Shown: positions 44,401 to 56,245 of the stretch, one piece after another
Position numbering within the stretch: position 1 is the first letter of the stretch
Layout: the number at the start of each line of letters is the position of its first letter
NCBI RefSeq assembly: GCF_026914265.1
Contig: NC_069123.1
Location: 32,410,678-32,474,677, forward strand
From: Mya arenaria
Lineage: Eukaryota; Mollusca; Bivalvia; Myida; Myidae
Length of the DNA: 64,000 nucleotides
Direction of reading: 5' to 3'
Notes under the pieces: model-generated
Told to the model about the DNA's origin: nothing
The model's input: only the letters and a program-made list of their open reading frames with translations
Databases searched by the model: none
Program-made: the position numbers and the translations under genes

Positions 44401-46347
44401 GATACTATTAAAAACATGTTATTCCGGAGGACAAAACGAATAAAACATTGCTCATACCACATGTATTATGCTTACAAATATATACCAGCTATGCAAATAT
44501 TTCGTGATTACAAGCGCTGCTTGCTTATAGAGATTTGACTGCACTGCTATTGTTTGGTGGATTGATTGTATAGGTTTGCATGGTTCTAAACATTGTGTTG
44601 CTTTAAGGATAATCAGAAATATGTTTATTACACATTCTCTAACATATGGTGAGGATTTGAACGTTTTAAAACATTTCGACGTAAACTATTCACTTTTATC
44701 TGTACATTTGCATTAATAAATAATCAGTGTTGTAATAATGCAATAGTGTAACAAAGTAATTGCTAAACCCGTAAAAGCGATTTGTTATAATTATCGTTTA
44801 AAGTACAAATCTAAACATAATAGGAAAGAAAAACAAACCTGTCTACGGTTTTCTTCACTTTGCTCTGCCTTTTGATGTGTACCGGTCTCCATTGATCTGT
44901 CAAAGACATGTAGGCTTTGGGCAAGTTTTGGCCTGACGGTTCTAGGAAATCTGGCTTGAGATAATCTGTCAGTATAACATTTCATTTATTTTGAAAATTT
45001 CAATGAACAGTGAAAAAACTTCAAACAGGATTGTTTAGAATTTTGTTAAACTTAACTACATTGTTAACATCGTCAATGTTAACTTTGAAATCTGAACTGC
45101 TCTGGAAGTTTAATCAATACTTTTATTATCTGAAGTATTTCTTACGAGATTTAGATATGTTTAATTTAAATATATGCGCAAATCGTACAAGTTCATCTTT
45201 TAAAGTTAACAACGATGTCGTTAACAACGTTGTTAACTTTAAGAAAGTTATGAACAATCGGCCCATTTTTTAATGATTTTTATTTTATAAGAATGCTAAT
45301 TTGAAACCTTTTCATGGACTCTTTCTTCCCTTGGTTATTGTATTCTGACTTAGGAAACAAGGCATGGTATCTCGTCTTTTTCTGAGCGCCATGATACTTA
45401 ACACAATGGTCACAAAGGAGTTCGCCATCACATTCTTTGCAAAACATGGATGCTTCGTTTTCCAAGTCTTGAGCCTTGCATGGATCACAACATAGCTTTT
45501 GTCGTATTTTCTTTTTTGATGTTTGTGTTAAACCCTCAACTGGATACAAAATATGCTCCTTTGTTATTTTTTGTGCCTTGTGATAACGGGCACAGGCATC
45601 ACACAACGCTTCATCGTCACAGTCAGGACAAAACATAGTCGCTATGGAATTGACGTTCTGAGCTTCACAGGGTTCACAACACCGAGGAGCTGCCGGTGTA
45701 GGAGAAATGGTGGGAATAAAATCCGAAACATCAAAAAGCTTGTGCATTCTTGTTGTCTTCATGCCTTTGTGAACATTCGTGCAACTTTTACAAAGCAATT
45801 CATTTTCACATTCTGGACAAAAGCAAACTGCGTCTTTTTGCTGTCCCTGATGTTGGCATGGTTCGCAATATAACTGTCGCTTTTCTACATCTCCAATGTC
45901 TAGAACATCGGTAAACTCATGATCTCTTAGCCGTTTTGACGCAGAATGTCTTTCTTTGCAAGTTTTGCACATAAACTCTTCACATTCTTTACAGAAAACT
46001 TCTGCAGCTTTGTCTACGTTCTGTAAAGATTTGCATGGCTCACAGTATTTAGAAGATTTAACAAGGAATCCATTGGTTGCATCAGACGACTCAACCGTCA
46101 CAATTTTAGGGATATCAAAATCCTCTGGCAAATCAGGCCCATCAACATCTAGGTTTTCAAATGGTGTTTGTAACCCAGGCTCCTCCCCAAATACCTCGGT
46201 CTTTTTAACGTCTTGCTTTTCTGAATCACCATTTTCCTTCGCGTTCATTTTTCCGCTATCACTAGGAGCGGCCTCGTCCGTCGACATTTCCACTTCTCGA
46301 TCAAGGCTGAGAGGTATGTCGGGTTTTTGGATGTTGTTTTGTTCCAT
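41418..46347 (-). CDS. Four-B-box / FN3 / P-loop GTPase protein (6 exons, one in-frame stop)
   Basis: Exons on the minus strand: 46347-45308, 44965-44839, 44385-44275, 44041-43717, 43488-43307 and 42764-41418. All have GT-AG borders and phases match; total 3132 nt, 1043 residues. Residues 102-143, 161-202, 224-265 and 287-328 are four B-box-like fingers, each (Y/C)CEPC or CDPC...FCxEC/CPEC...LC(K/D)xC...H. Residues about 391-495 are an FN3 domain (PSKPTAADVASESLTLSW...GPYSQQSDEV). Residues 549-559 are the P-loop MIGETGTGKST; 623-632 IDTPGFGDTRG is the G3/switch II motif of an AIG1/septin-like TRAFAC GTPase. Residues 848-892 form a Cys/His-rich insert (CTHCHFTCHPRC...CRICPDNC) between helical segments. 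A TAA at 43462-43460 (codon 544) interrupts the frame five codons before MMIGETG, so the full-length protein is not made from this copy unless the stop is an assembly error or polymorphism; the GTPase half could still start at that ATG. The ATG at 46347 follows an acceptor (GTTTTCAG-TAACA-ATG). A second copy begins at the right edge of the window. Role unknown; an immune GTPase is a guess from the B-boxes and copy number. Confidence 0.8.
45202..45240. repeat. Palindrome of GTTAAC/AACGTT blocks in intron 1
   Basis: AAAGTTAACAACG (45202-45214) and CGTTGTTAACTTT (45228-45240) are exact reverse complements around 13 bases; intronic with respect to the B-box/GTPase gene. Confidence 0.6.
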
Positions 46348-47017
46348 TGTTACTGAAAACATGATTATTATTAACTTGATATTAGCTTATACGAATGACA
46401 GCATTTTGACAAGAAGTGCAATTTAACTGCATGTCAACGAAGAAATGACTCATAACAGTTGGCAACAAGAGCTGTGGTCCTTGTATAATATAGAGGTTAG
46501 CAATGTGATATAACGATGCTTTAAGTCCCACTGGATTCCTTTAAAAAGTGTTCAAGTTGTGATGAAAAGTTGTTTTTTTTATTGGAATATTAAAACAATA
46601 CTTAGAACAATAAATCGTGATAATATTTATTTAAGAGTAATTCAACTTGTAATAACATATCGTATTGCTGATTTGATAAATTGTATGCAGTTTAAAGTTG
46701 ATATCTTTGATTGTTCAAAAGTCGACCAGGCCAGGTTTTCATTATGGATTCTACACGCCGCTCAGATTGTGACAAAATGTTCATCAATATACGTACGATA
46801 CAATTATTATTATAAAATGAGTGTCGGTAGATATCTTTTTTTTAACGAGACAACGAAAATTCAACATGGGATTGTGCCCTATAGCTAATATCACAGAAAT
46901 ACTTTTAAAATGAATCACTCAAATGCGGATCTCAATTAATCAATTAATTAGTGGAACTTAGTGGAATATTTTTAGACATTTTCAAACTCCGCAGTAATGT
47001 ACTTTTTTTATTTAAAA
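46348..47017. other. Upstream of the B-box/GTPase gene, no coding sequence recognised
   Basis: Since the start exon is preceded by an acceptor, this is probably 5' UTR intron. A minus-strand sequence at 55122-55260 with a strong donor (GAAAAAG|GTAAG) is one possible upstream exon. Confidence 0.35.
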
Positions 47018-47275
47018 CAAGAGCAATCACACACTGCTATATCCTCCGCCGAATTAAAAATAGTTACAACTTCGCCTTACGACAAAGGATAACCATGAAA
47101 ATCAACAAAGGGAAATAACTTACAAAATACAGCAGCCAGAGTTATGGTACTTGTGCACTGCACTTCTCCTAAATAAGATAAATATTTTTAGTCAATAGCC
47201 TAAAGACTTTTCAAGTTAAGCTCTCAAGACGAAAAAACAAGTATGAAAATTAACAAAGACAATTTCTAAACATGG
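47018..47275. repeat. Fragment of interspersed repeat ('GCAGCCAGAGTTATGG' type)
   Basis: Starts ACAAGAGCAATCACACACTG and ATATCCTCCGCC and carries one unit of the GCAGCCAGAGTTATGG / TGCACTGCACTTCTCCT repeat that recurs at 51000-51540 and 54608-54910. Confidence 0.6.
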
Positions 47276-47451
47276 TATCGCTGGAAGCGATGGATGCTCC
47301 CCATTCATCAACTTTCTATGAAGGTGATGAATTTGTGATACAATGTGCTGATAGAAGGTGAATGGTTGTAGCATTTTTATACACGGGTTAGAAAAATTAT
47401 AACATTGAAATATATGGGCAGGTTTAAGAATTAAATTTAAGGAATGAAATA

Positions 47452-49488
47452 AACAAGAGCTGTCACAGTTTGTGACGAATGCCCCCGAATGTGACATTGA
47501 CCTACGAACAAGGTCAGTACATGAAAGGTTGATCTTGCCTTTACGTGTCAAATACATATGGCAAGTTATTTTAAATTGCCCCTGAACATAAAAAAATACC
47601 ACCCATACTTGACAACCTACATTGTTATGTCCTTATATTCAGAATTCCCTTGTGAATAAACACTTTCTTTATCTTTCACCTTAGAGGTAGGGACATGGGT
47701 CTTGCGCACGACACGTCGTCTTGGTATGTGGAACACATGTAGCAAGTGATTTTAAAATCTGTCCATACAAGGGAAAGTAACAGCCCTGACACGACAACCT
47801 AAACTCTATGTCCTTATATGCAGCACTCCATTGTGAATAAACACTAAGTGTGAACTTGACCTTTGAGTTAGGGACACGGGTCTTGCACGCGACACGTCGT
47901 CTTGGTATGTGGAACACATGTGGCAGGTTATTTTAAAATTTGTCCATACAAGGGAAAGTTACAGCCCGGACACGACAACCTATACTCTATGTCCTTATAT
48001 GCAGCACTCCATTGTGAATAAACACTATGTGTGACCTTGACCTTTGAGGCAGGGACACGGGTCTTGCACGCGACACGTCGTCTTGGTATGTGACCCACAT
48101 GTGGCAAGATATTTTAAAATCTGTCCATACAAGAGAAAGTTACAGCCCGGACACGACAACCTATACTCTATGTCCTTATATGCAGCACTCCATTGTGAAT
48201 AAACACTAAGTGTGACCTTGACCTTTGAGGTAGGGACACGGGTCTTGCACGCGACACGTCGTCTTGGTATGTGGAACACATGTGGCAGGTTATTTTAAAA
48301 TCTGTCCATACAAGGGAAAGTTACAGCCCTGACACGACAACCTATACTCTATGTCCTTATATGCAGCAGTCCATTGTAAATAAACACTAAGGGTGACCTT
48401 GACCTTTGAGGTAGGGACACGGGTCTTGCACGCGACACGTCATCTTGGTATGTGAAACACATGTGGCAAGTTATTTTAAAATCTGTCCATACAAGAGAAA
48501 GTTACAGCCCGGACACGACAACCTATACTCTATGTCCTTATATGCAGCACTCCATTGTAAATAAATACTTAGTGTGACCTTGACCTTTGAGGTAGGGACA
48601 CGGGTCTTGCACGCGACACGTCGTCTTGGTATGTGGAACACATATGGCAAGTTATTGTAAAATCTGTCCATACAAGAGAAAGTTACAGCCCGGACACGAC
48701 AACCTATACTCTATATCCTTATATGCAGCACTCCATTGTGAATAAACACTAAGTGTGACCTTGACCTTTGAGGTAGGGACACAGGTCTTGCACGCGACAC
48801 GTCGTCTTGGTATGTGGAACACATTTGGCAAGTTATTTTAAAATCTGTCCATACAAGAGAAAGTTACAGCCCTGACACGACAACCTATACTCTATGTCCT
48901 TATATGCAGCACTCCATTGTGAATAAACACTAAGTGTGAACTTGACCTTTGAGGTAGGGACACGGGTCTTGCACGCGACACGTTGTCTTGGTATGTGTAA
49001 CACATGTGGCAAGTTATATTAAAATCTGTCCATACAAGGGGAAGTTATAGCCCGGACACGACAACCTATACTCTATGTCATTATATGCAGCACTCCATTG
49101 TAAATAAACACTAAGTGTGACCTTGACCTTTGAGGTAGGGACACGGGTCTTGCACGCGACACGTCGTCTTGCTATGTCGAACACATGTGGCAAGTTATTT
49201 TAAAATCTGTCCGTACAAGAGAAAGTTACAGCCCGGACACGACAACCTATACTCTATGTCCTTATATGCAGCACTCCATTGTGAATAAACACTAAGTGTG
49301 ACCTTGACCTTTGAGGTAGGGACACGAGTCTTGCATACCACACGTCGTCTTGGTATGTGGAACACATGTGGCAAGTTATTTTAAAATCTGTCCATACAAG
49401 GGAAAGTTATAGAGCCGGACGGACGGACGGACGGACGGACAGACGGACGGACGGTGCGATTTTAATATGCCCACCTTCGGGGGCATAA
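47452..49488 (+). mobile_element. Repeat element with GC inverted ends and ten 181-bp tandem units
   Basis: The left end reads ACAAGAGCTGTCACAGTTTGTGAC then GAATGCCCCCGAATG in pieces; the right end is a (GACG)n run followed by CCTTCGGGGGCATAA, so ATGCCCCCGAA is repeated inverted at the far end. Between lie ten copies of a 181-bp unit, marked by the phrase ACACGTCGTCTTGGTATGTG at about 47711, 47892, 48073, 48254, 48435, 48616, 48797, 48978, 49160 and 49341. Each unit also has TGACCTTGACCTTTGAGG. An inverted fragment of the same element lies at 56246-56684. The plan matches the 'pearl' type of bivalve elements (non-autonomous, tandem core); that assignment is inference. The minus-strand frames in it are by-products. 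Confidence 0.85.
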
Positions 49489-50146
49489 AAAGAAGCAGTT
49501 GAAATTCATGAATATCAGTAAAAGAAAAACGTTGCAATATGGATATTCAAACATTTTATAATGCCATTGTCATCTATCTATATACCAATTTTCATTCAAT
49601 TCCCTTTAGAACATTCCAAGCTGTGGTCTGAACAAGTATCCGTTTTGGAAAATATCACGTAAAGGGGAGAAAACTAAAACATATGCAGAGTAGAATTATT
49701 ATTTTTTGCTACTACACTTCCTGTCGTTATCATCTATTTATATACCAAGTTTCATTTGAATCAATCAAGTACATTCCAAGAAATACCCATTCATCGTATT
49801 GTCATTTCTCTATATTTCAAGTTTCATTTCAATCCTATTTGGACTTCCCAAGATATGGCCCAGACACACATCCATTTTTTAAAAACAGATAAGGGAAGTT
49901 TCCTAGGGAGATAAAAAAAATGCAGGACAAACTATTACGTAAACGGGAAAGAAAAAACACAATATGAAGGGCATAATTATGATTCTTTTGCACGACACTT
50001 CATTTCATTGCCATAAATCTATATTTGAAGTTTCATTTCAATCCCTTTAGTATTTTCCGAGAAATATGCATGTGTTTTTGCAAAACACTTCAGCCTTTCG
50101 CCATCTATCTACATACCAAGAAATACGGTTATGCGGAGATAACTTA
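49489..50146. repeat. Degenerate repeat ('CATCTATCTATATACCAAGTTTCATTT' type)
   Basis: Four to five imperfect units with TTGCCATC(T)ATCTATAT, CCAAG(T)TTCATTT and TTCCAAGATATGGC occur here and at 50690-51000, where a (GACG)n run and GGGAAGCATAAAAA close the element. Confidence 0.6.
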
Positions 50147-50665
50147 ACAAGATATGTTTGTCAAACATTATGCCCCCCCCCCCCACGAGCGCTATGTTGT
50201 CAGGATTATTTGGAAAATTGAATGAAATATGCATAAACCGAAATGACGGATTATTTGTCGTAGACATTGGATGCCTTTGGGGCAGTTTAAAGATTATGAC
50301 CATTCAAAGTGTGAGGATAGTAGATACATTTTTTAATAATGTCCAGATGATGACTGATATTTGTAGATAAAATGTATCCTCTTAGCAGCAGGGAATAAGT
50401 AAATATGACGTAAATTTTAATGATGAATATGAGTTATGACCTTGACCTTTGACTTTATGACCTCAAAATCCATATGGGTCATCAACTGGTCACCCCAAAC
50501 CTAAATGTCAAGTTTGGGGCCATGGGTGCAGTTATTGTCGAGTTATCACACACACACACAAGCTTTTTACATTCAAGGTCACTGTGTCCTTGACCTTTGA
50601 CCAAAAGGGGTCATCTACTAGTCAGGCCGCAAAGCAATATACCCCCTATTCTTCGAAGGGATGGC
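50147..50665 (+). mobile_element. Pearl-like element, short copy (about two core units)
   Basis: Starts ACAAGATATGTTTGTCAAAC and CATTATGCCCCC, then the block TTGTCAGGATTATTTGGA that also opens the element at 51551, then core units with TGACCTTGACCTTTGAC and a tail CAATATACCCCC...CTTCGAAGGG. It is inserted in the previous repeat (which resumes at about 50690). Confidence 0.7.
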
Positions 50666-51550
50666 TTTATAAATATGCATTATTAGATTATGGTTATTTT
50701 GCACTGCACTTCCATCTATCTATAAACCAAGTTTTATTTACCTTTAGTATCTTAGTATTTTCCAAGATATGGCTCGGACAGAACCAACTATGAAAAATGG
50801 CTGAGGTGAGATAACTTAATAAATATGCATTGTTGAGTTTTGTGGACTGCATTCCTCTCATTGCCATCTATCTGTATAGTTTGTATTTCAATCTCATCGA
50901 TAGTTTTGAAGTTATTCTCCCTACAAGAGTATGGCGGACGGACGTAGGGACGGACGGACGGATAACGTGGCAACTCTATGCTCTCACTTTGGGAAGCATA
51001 AAAATACTACACCAAGGGTTATGGTTTTTGTGCGCTGCACTTCTCCTCAATGTGGTATCTATATATATGAAGTTTGAGGTCAATACCTCAAAGACTTTTC
51101 AAATTATGCCCTAGACAAAAAAATAAGTATGAAAATTAAAAAAGGAATATCACTAAAAAATACAGGAGCCAGAGATATGTTTTTTGTGTTATGCATTTCT
51201 CCTCAGTGTGTATATGAAGTTTGAAGTGAAGACCTCAAAGACTTAAAGTTATGCTTCGGACAAAAAATAAGTATGAACATTAACAAAGGGCAATTGCTCA
51301 AAACAACACTGCAACAAGAGTTATGGTTCCTGAGCACTGCACTTCTCCTCAATGAGATATGTTTGAATATGAAGTTTGAAGCCAATACCCCAAAGACGTT
51401 CCAACTAATGCTCCGGACCTAAAAGTTTGAAAACATTTTTTATATTTACTATACTAGTAATTAAAAATAAATACTACACCCAGAATTCTGGTTCTTTTGC
51501 ACTGAAATTCTCCACGATTAAATAGATCTGAATGTCTATATCAGTTTTAA
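50666..51550. repeat. Tandem/interspersed repeats of two further types
   Basis: 50690-51000 continues the CATCTATCTAT-type repeat and ends in (GGAC)n plus GGGAAGCATAAAA. 51000-51540 holds three units of about 150 bp with GTTATGGTTTTTGTGC / CACTTCTCCTCAATG / GAAGTTTGA(A/G)GTCAATACC. No gene. Confidence 0.65.
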
Positions 51551-54500
51551 ACAAGAGATGTTTGTCAAACATTATGCCCCTCCCCCCTGAGCGCCATGTT
51601 GTCAGGATTATATGGACAATTAAATGAAATATGCATTGACCGAAATGACAGCTGATTTGTCACTGACATTGGATGCCGTTGAGGCAGTTTTAAGATTATG
51701 ACCATTCAAAGTTTGATGGCCATGGGTGCAGGCATTGTTGAGTTATCACTCGGACAACCTTTTATCGTTCAAAGTCACTGTGACCTTGACCTTTGGCCCA
51801 ATGACCCCTAAAATCAATAGGGGCCATCTACTGGTCAGGCCCAATCTCCAAGTCAAGTTTGATGGCCATGGGTGCAGGCATTGTAGTTATTACTTGGACA
51901 ACTTTTCACCATTCAAGGTCACTGTGACCTTGACCTTTGGCCCGATGACCCCCAAAAACAATAGGTTTCATCTACTGGTCAATCCCACCCTCCAAGTCAA
52001 GTTTGTGGGCCATAGGTGCAGGCATTGTCGAGTTATCACTCGGACAACCTTCTACCATTCAAGGTCACTGTGACCTTGACCTTTGGCCTGATGACCCCCA
52101 AAACAAAAGGGGTCATCTACTGGTCAGGCCCAACCTCCAAGTCAAGTTTGAGGGCTTTAGGTGCAGGCATTGTTGAGTTATCACACAGACAACCTTTTTC
52201 CATTCAAGGTCACTGTAACCTTGAACTTTGGCCCAATGATCCCTAAAATCAATAGGGGTCTTTTACTGGTCAGGCCCAACCTCCAAGTCAAGTTTGAGGG
52301 CCATGGGTGCAGGCATTGTCGAGTTATCACTCGGACAACCTTTTACCATTCAAAGTACATGTGACCTTGACCTTTGACCCCAAAAAACAAAAGGGATCAG
52401 CTACTAGTCAGGCCCAACCTCCAAGTCAAGTTTGAGGGCCATGGGTGCAGGCATTGTCAAGTTATCACATGAACAACTTTTTACCATTCAAGGTAACTGT
52501 GACCTTGACCTTTGGCCCGATGACCCCCAAATACAATAGGGGTCATCTACTGGTCAGGCCTAACCTCCAATTCAATCATGAGGGCCATGGGAGCAGGCAT
52601 TGTTGAGTTATCACTCAGACAACCTTTTACCATTCAAGGTTACTGTGACCTTGACTTTTGACCCGATGAGCCCAAAAAACAATAGGGGTCAGCTACTGGT
52701 CAGGCCCAACCACCAAGTCAAGTTTGAGGGCCATGGGTGCAAGCATTGACGAGTTATCACATGGACAACTTTAAACCATTCAAGGTCACTGTGACCTTGA
52801 CCTTTGGCCCGATGACCCCCAAATACAATAGGGGTCATCTACTGGTCAGGCCCAACCTCCAATTCAATTATTAGGGCCATGGGTGCAGGTATTGTCGTGT
52901 CATCACTCGGACAACCTTTTACCATTCAAGGTCACTGTGACCTTGACCTTTGACCCGATGGGCCCAAAAACGATAGGGGTCAGCTACTGGTCAGGCCCAA
53001 CCTCCAAGTCAAGTTTGAGGGCATTAGGTGCAGGCATTGACGAGTTATCACATGGACAACTTTAAACCATTTAAGGTCACTATGACCTTGACCTTTGGCC
53101 CGATGACCCCCAAATACAATAGGGGTCATCTACTGGTCAGGCCCAACCTCCAATTTAATTATGAGGGCCATGGGTGCAGGTATTGTCGTGTTTTCACTCG
53201 GACAACCTTTTACCATTCAAGGTCACTGTGACCTTGACCTTTGACCCGATGGGCCCAAAAACAATAGGGGTCAGCTACTGGTCAGGCCCAACCACCAAGT
53301 TAAGTTTAAGGGCCATGGGTGCAGGCATTGACGAGTTATCACATGGACAACTTTAAACCATTCAAGGTCACTGTGACCTTGACCTTTGGCCCGATGACCC
53401 CCAAATACAATAGGGGTCATCTACTGGTCAGGCCCAACCTCCAATTCAATTATGAGGGCCATGGGTGCAGGTATTGTCGTGTTATCACTCGGACAACCTT
53501 TTACCATTCAAGGTCACTGTGACCTTGACCTTTGACCCGATGGGCCCTAAAACGATAGGGGTCAGCTACTGGTCAGGCCCAACCTCCAAGTCAAGTTTGA
53601 GGGCATTAGGTGCAGGCATTGACGAGTTATCACATGGACAACTTTATACCATTCAAGGTCACTATGACCTTGACCTTTGGCCCGATGACCCCAAAATACA
53701 ATAGGGGTCATCTACTGGTCAGGCCCAACCTCCAATTTAATTATGAGGGCCATGGGTGCAGGTATTGTCGTGTTTTCACTCGGACAACCTTTTACCATTC
53801 AAGGTCACTGTGACCTTGACCTTTGACCCGATGGGCCCAAAAACAATAGGGGTCAGCTTCTGGTCAAGTCCAACCTCCAAGTCAAGTTTGAGGGCCATGG
53901 GTGCAGGCATTGTCGAGTTATCACATGGACAAGCTTTTACCATTCAAGGTCACTGTGACCTTGACCTTTGGCCCGATGACCCCCAAATACAATAGGGGTC
54001 ATCTACTGGTCAGGCCCAACCTCCAGTTCAATTATGAGTGTCATGGGTGCAGGCATTGTTGAGTTATCACATGGACAAGCTTTTACCATTCAAGGTCACT
54101 GTGACCTTGACCTTTGGCCCGATGACCCCCAAATACAATAGGGGTCATCTACTGGTCAGGCCCAACCTCCAGTTCAATTATGAGTGTCATGGGTGCAGGC
54201 ATTGTTGAGTTATCACTCGGACAACCTTTTACCATCTAAGGTCACTGTGACCTTGACCCTTGACCTGATGAGCCCCAAAAACAATAGGGGTCAGCTACTG
54301 GTCAGGCCCAATCTCCAAGTCAAGTTTGAGGGCCATGGGTGCAGGCATTTTCGATTTATCACTCGGACAACCTTTTACCATTCAAGGTCACTGTGACCTT
54401 GACTTTTGACCCGATGACCCCCAAAAACAATAGGGGTCAACTACTGGTCAGGCCCAACTTTTATATCAGTTTGATTACCATAGGTCTAGGCATTGTTGAG

Positions 54501-54606
54501 TTATCACTCGGACAAGCTTTGGTCTACCGATGGACCGACCGACCGACCGACCGACATGCCTGTGTAAAGCAATATACCCCTCTTCTTCGAAGGGGGGCAT
54601 AATTAA
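51551..54606 (+). mobile_element. Pearl-like element with about 19 units of 145 bp and a 291-bp higher-order repeat
   Basis: Left end ACAAGAGATGTTTGTCAAAC and ATTATGCCCC; right end (GACC)n, GCAATATACCCC, CTTCTTCGAAG, GGGGGGCATAAT, so ATTATGCCCC is inverted at the other end and the tail forms a CCCC..TTCGAA..GGGG hairpin. Core units are 145-146 bp. From about 52738 to 54000 two unit types alternate: type A (GCATTGACGAGTTATCACATGGAC; 52738, 53028, 53319, 53610) and type B (GTATTGTCGTGTTATCACTCGGAC; 52883, 53174, 53465, 53756), giving a 291-bp dimer. Each unit has AAGGTCACTGTGACC directly followed by TTGACCTTTG(A/G)CC. Frames seen in the array (MQALLSYHSDNL...) are by-products. Confidence 0.85.
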
Positions 54607-55010
54607 TAACTGAACGACTTTTCAAGTTATGCTCCGGCCATAAAATATGTAAAATAGCAAAGGACAATAACATAAGTTTTAAAGTTATTGTGCACTGCAC
54701 TTCTCCTCAATGAGAAATATCTGTATATGAAGTTTAAAGTCAATATGTTAGTGATATTTCAAGTTATGCTAGGTACAAACAAAAAATATGAAAATATCAA
54801 AGTGCAATAACTAAAAATACAGCAGCCAGAGCTATATTTTCTGTGCTCTGTACTCTATCCGTATATAAAGTTTGAAGTCAATACCTCAAAGACTTTTAAA
54901 GTTATGCTTCAGACAAGATTGCCCTGACACACGCACGCACGCACACACACACACACACATACACATACAGACACACCATTATGTCTCCTTCGCCTTTTGG
55001 CAGAAGGATA
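54607..55010. repeat. Interspersed repeat, two to three units, CA-rich end
   Basis: Units of the CACTTCTCCTCAATGAGA / GAAGTTTAAAGTCAATA type, then (CA)n and (ACGC)n at 54925-54975, then TCTCCTTCGCCTTTTGGCAGAAGGAT. The closing AAGGAT and the opening ATCCTCC at 47050 suggest the two ends of one family. Confidence 0.6.
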
Positions 55011-56245
55011 ACAATTTTCTAAATAGAAAGAAATAAGATAGTAAGACAACGAATGAAAGTCCTATATATTTCAAAGTGGGAGGGGGATATAAATTCTGAA
55101 GTAATGAAAAAGACGTCTTACCTTTTTCCTCTCGACACTTTTTTGCTTGGGTGATAACAGTCCTCGTTTTTCTTGAAATTGAGAATGTCTTGAAAAATGT
55201 CATTGTTTCAGCTATCAACCTTGGCTGATAACAGTATCGGTCTCGTGCTGTTTAATATCATTAGGGCAAACCAAATAGATTCAATGTTGAAAGTCTGTAA
55301 AAGAAAATGTTATAGAAAAAATCTCATTCTTTTTGCAAAAATGCAAAAAATATATTCCACCATTGGAAATCATTAAGAACGCATATTACTGATGACTGCA
55401 ACCACACCGCACCCCACAAAACCACAACCCCACCACCACCATACTCGCCCCTTTTCCTTTCCGAGGTCCAAGGCCTGCTTACGAGTATAGATCGAATTTA
55501 TACTTTTTATCCAATTATAATTAGTAAAATCCAGTATAAAACCTTTGAATCTGACATTGGACTAAGGCTTGCAAAATCCTCGCGGGAGTGGCGTCCGATC
55601 CAAAGGCAGTTTCACAACTGTTTATATATACAATAAGTATTTAAAAAGTAGTTTTCAAGTTTTGTCAAATGGTTTCGCAACAGTGAAGGACATGTGGACT
55701 ATTGAAAAGTAGTTTCGTACAATTTGTCGAAAAAAGCATCAAGACTAAATACACTCTCTTTGATTTGATCTAGGTCCAATGGTGTAAATTATATATTATC
55801 AAACCACAAGTTAATAACTCAGAAAAATGCTACATCTTTACCAGCAACATTATAAATGACATTAAAAAAGCGCGTTTATTTGTCAGGTCATACCATTCAT
55901 GTTTTCTTTTCGTTTTCTTTTTTTTAAGCATTAGAAAGGAATCCTTTTTACCCTTTGATCTTAAAGAAATAATACGGCCTTGTCGTTTCAAACAGCACTG
56001 CACGGGTTAAAAATGTTGATTACTTTTTTCATGCTGAGATCTCACTACCAATAAATAATTAAAAAGCAGAGAAACATGTAAACATAATAAGCTATTATCA
56101 TAATAAATAAATTTGACCACCCGTTTACAAACCAAACTGGGACTATAAACAAAATTCCGATATTGAATGGCCTAACGTAAGTCATGTCAAAGAGGTCAAA
56201 AACACTTCCTTGTATGTGTACGGTAACCATAAATTATCTAACCAC
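55011..56245. other. No gene recognised; possible 5' UTR exon of the GTPase gene
   Basis: On the minus strand a good donor (GAAAAAG|GTAAGAC, exon edge 55122) ends a stretch that could be an untranslated exon; linkage to the gene at 46347 would need an 8.8-kb intron and is unproven. A CCACC/CACCA-rich patch lies at 55395-55450. Confidence 0.25.

Noticed and set aside
47660-49420. Minus-strand frames beginning FHIPRRRVACKTRVP
   Set aside because: They recur with the 181-bp unit, are broken by it (181 is not a multiple of three) and have no exon signals.
51726-54602. Plus-strand frames with FKVTVTLTF repeats
   Set aside because: Product of the 145-bp repeat unit; no start or splice context.
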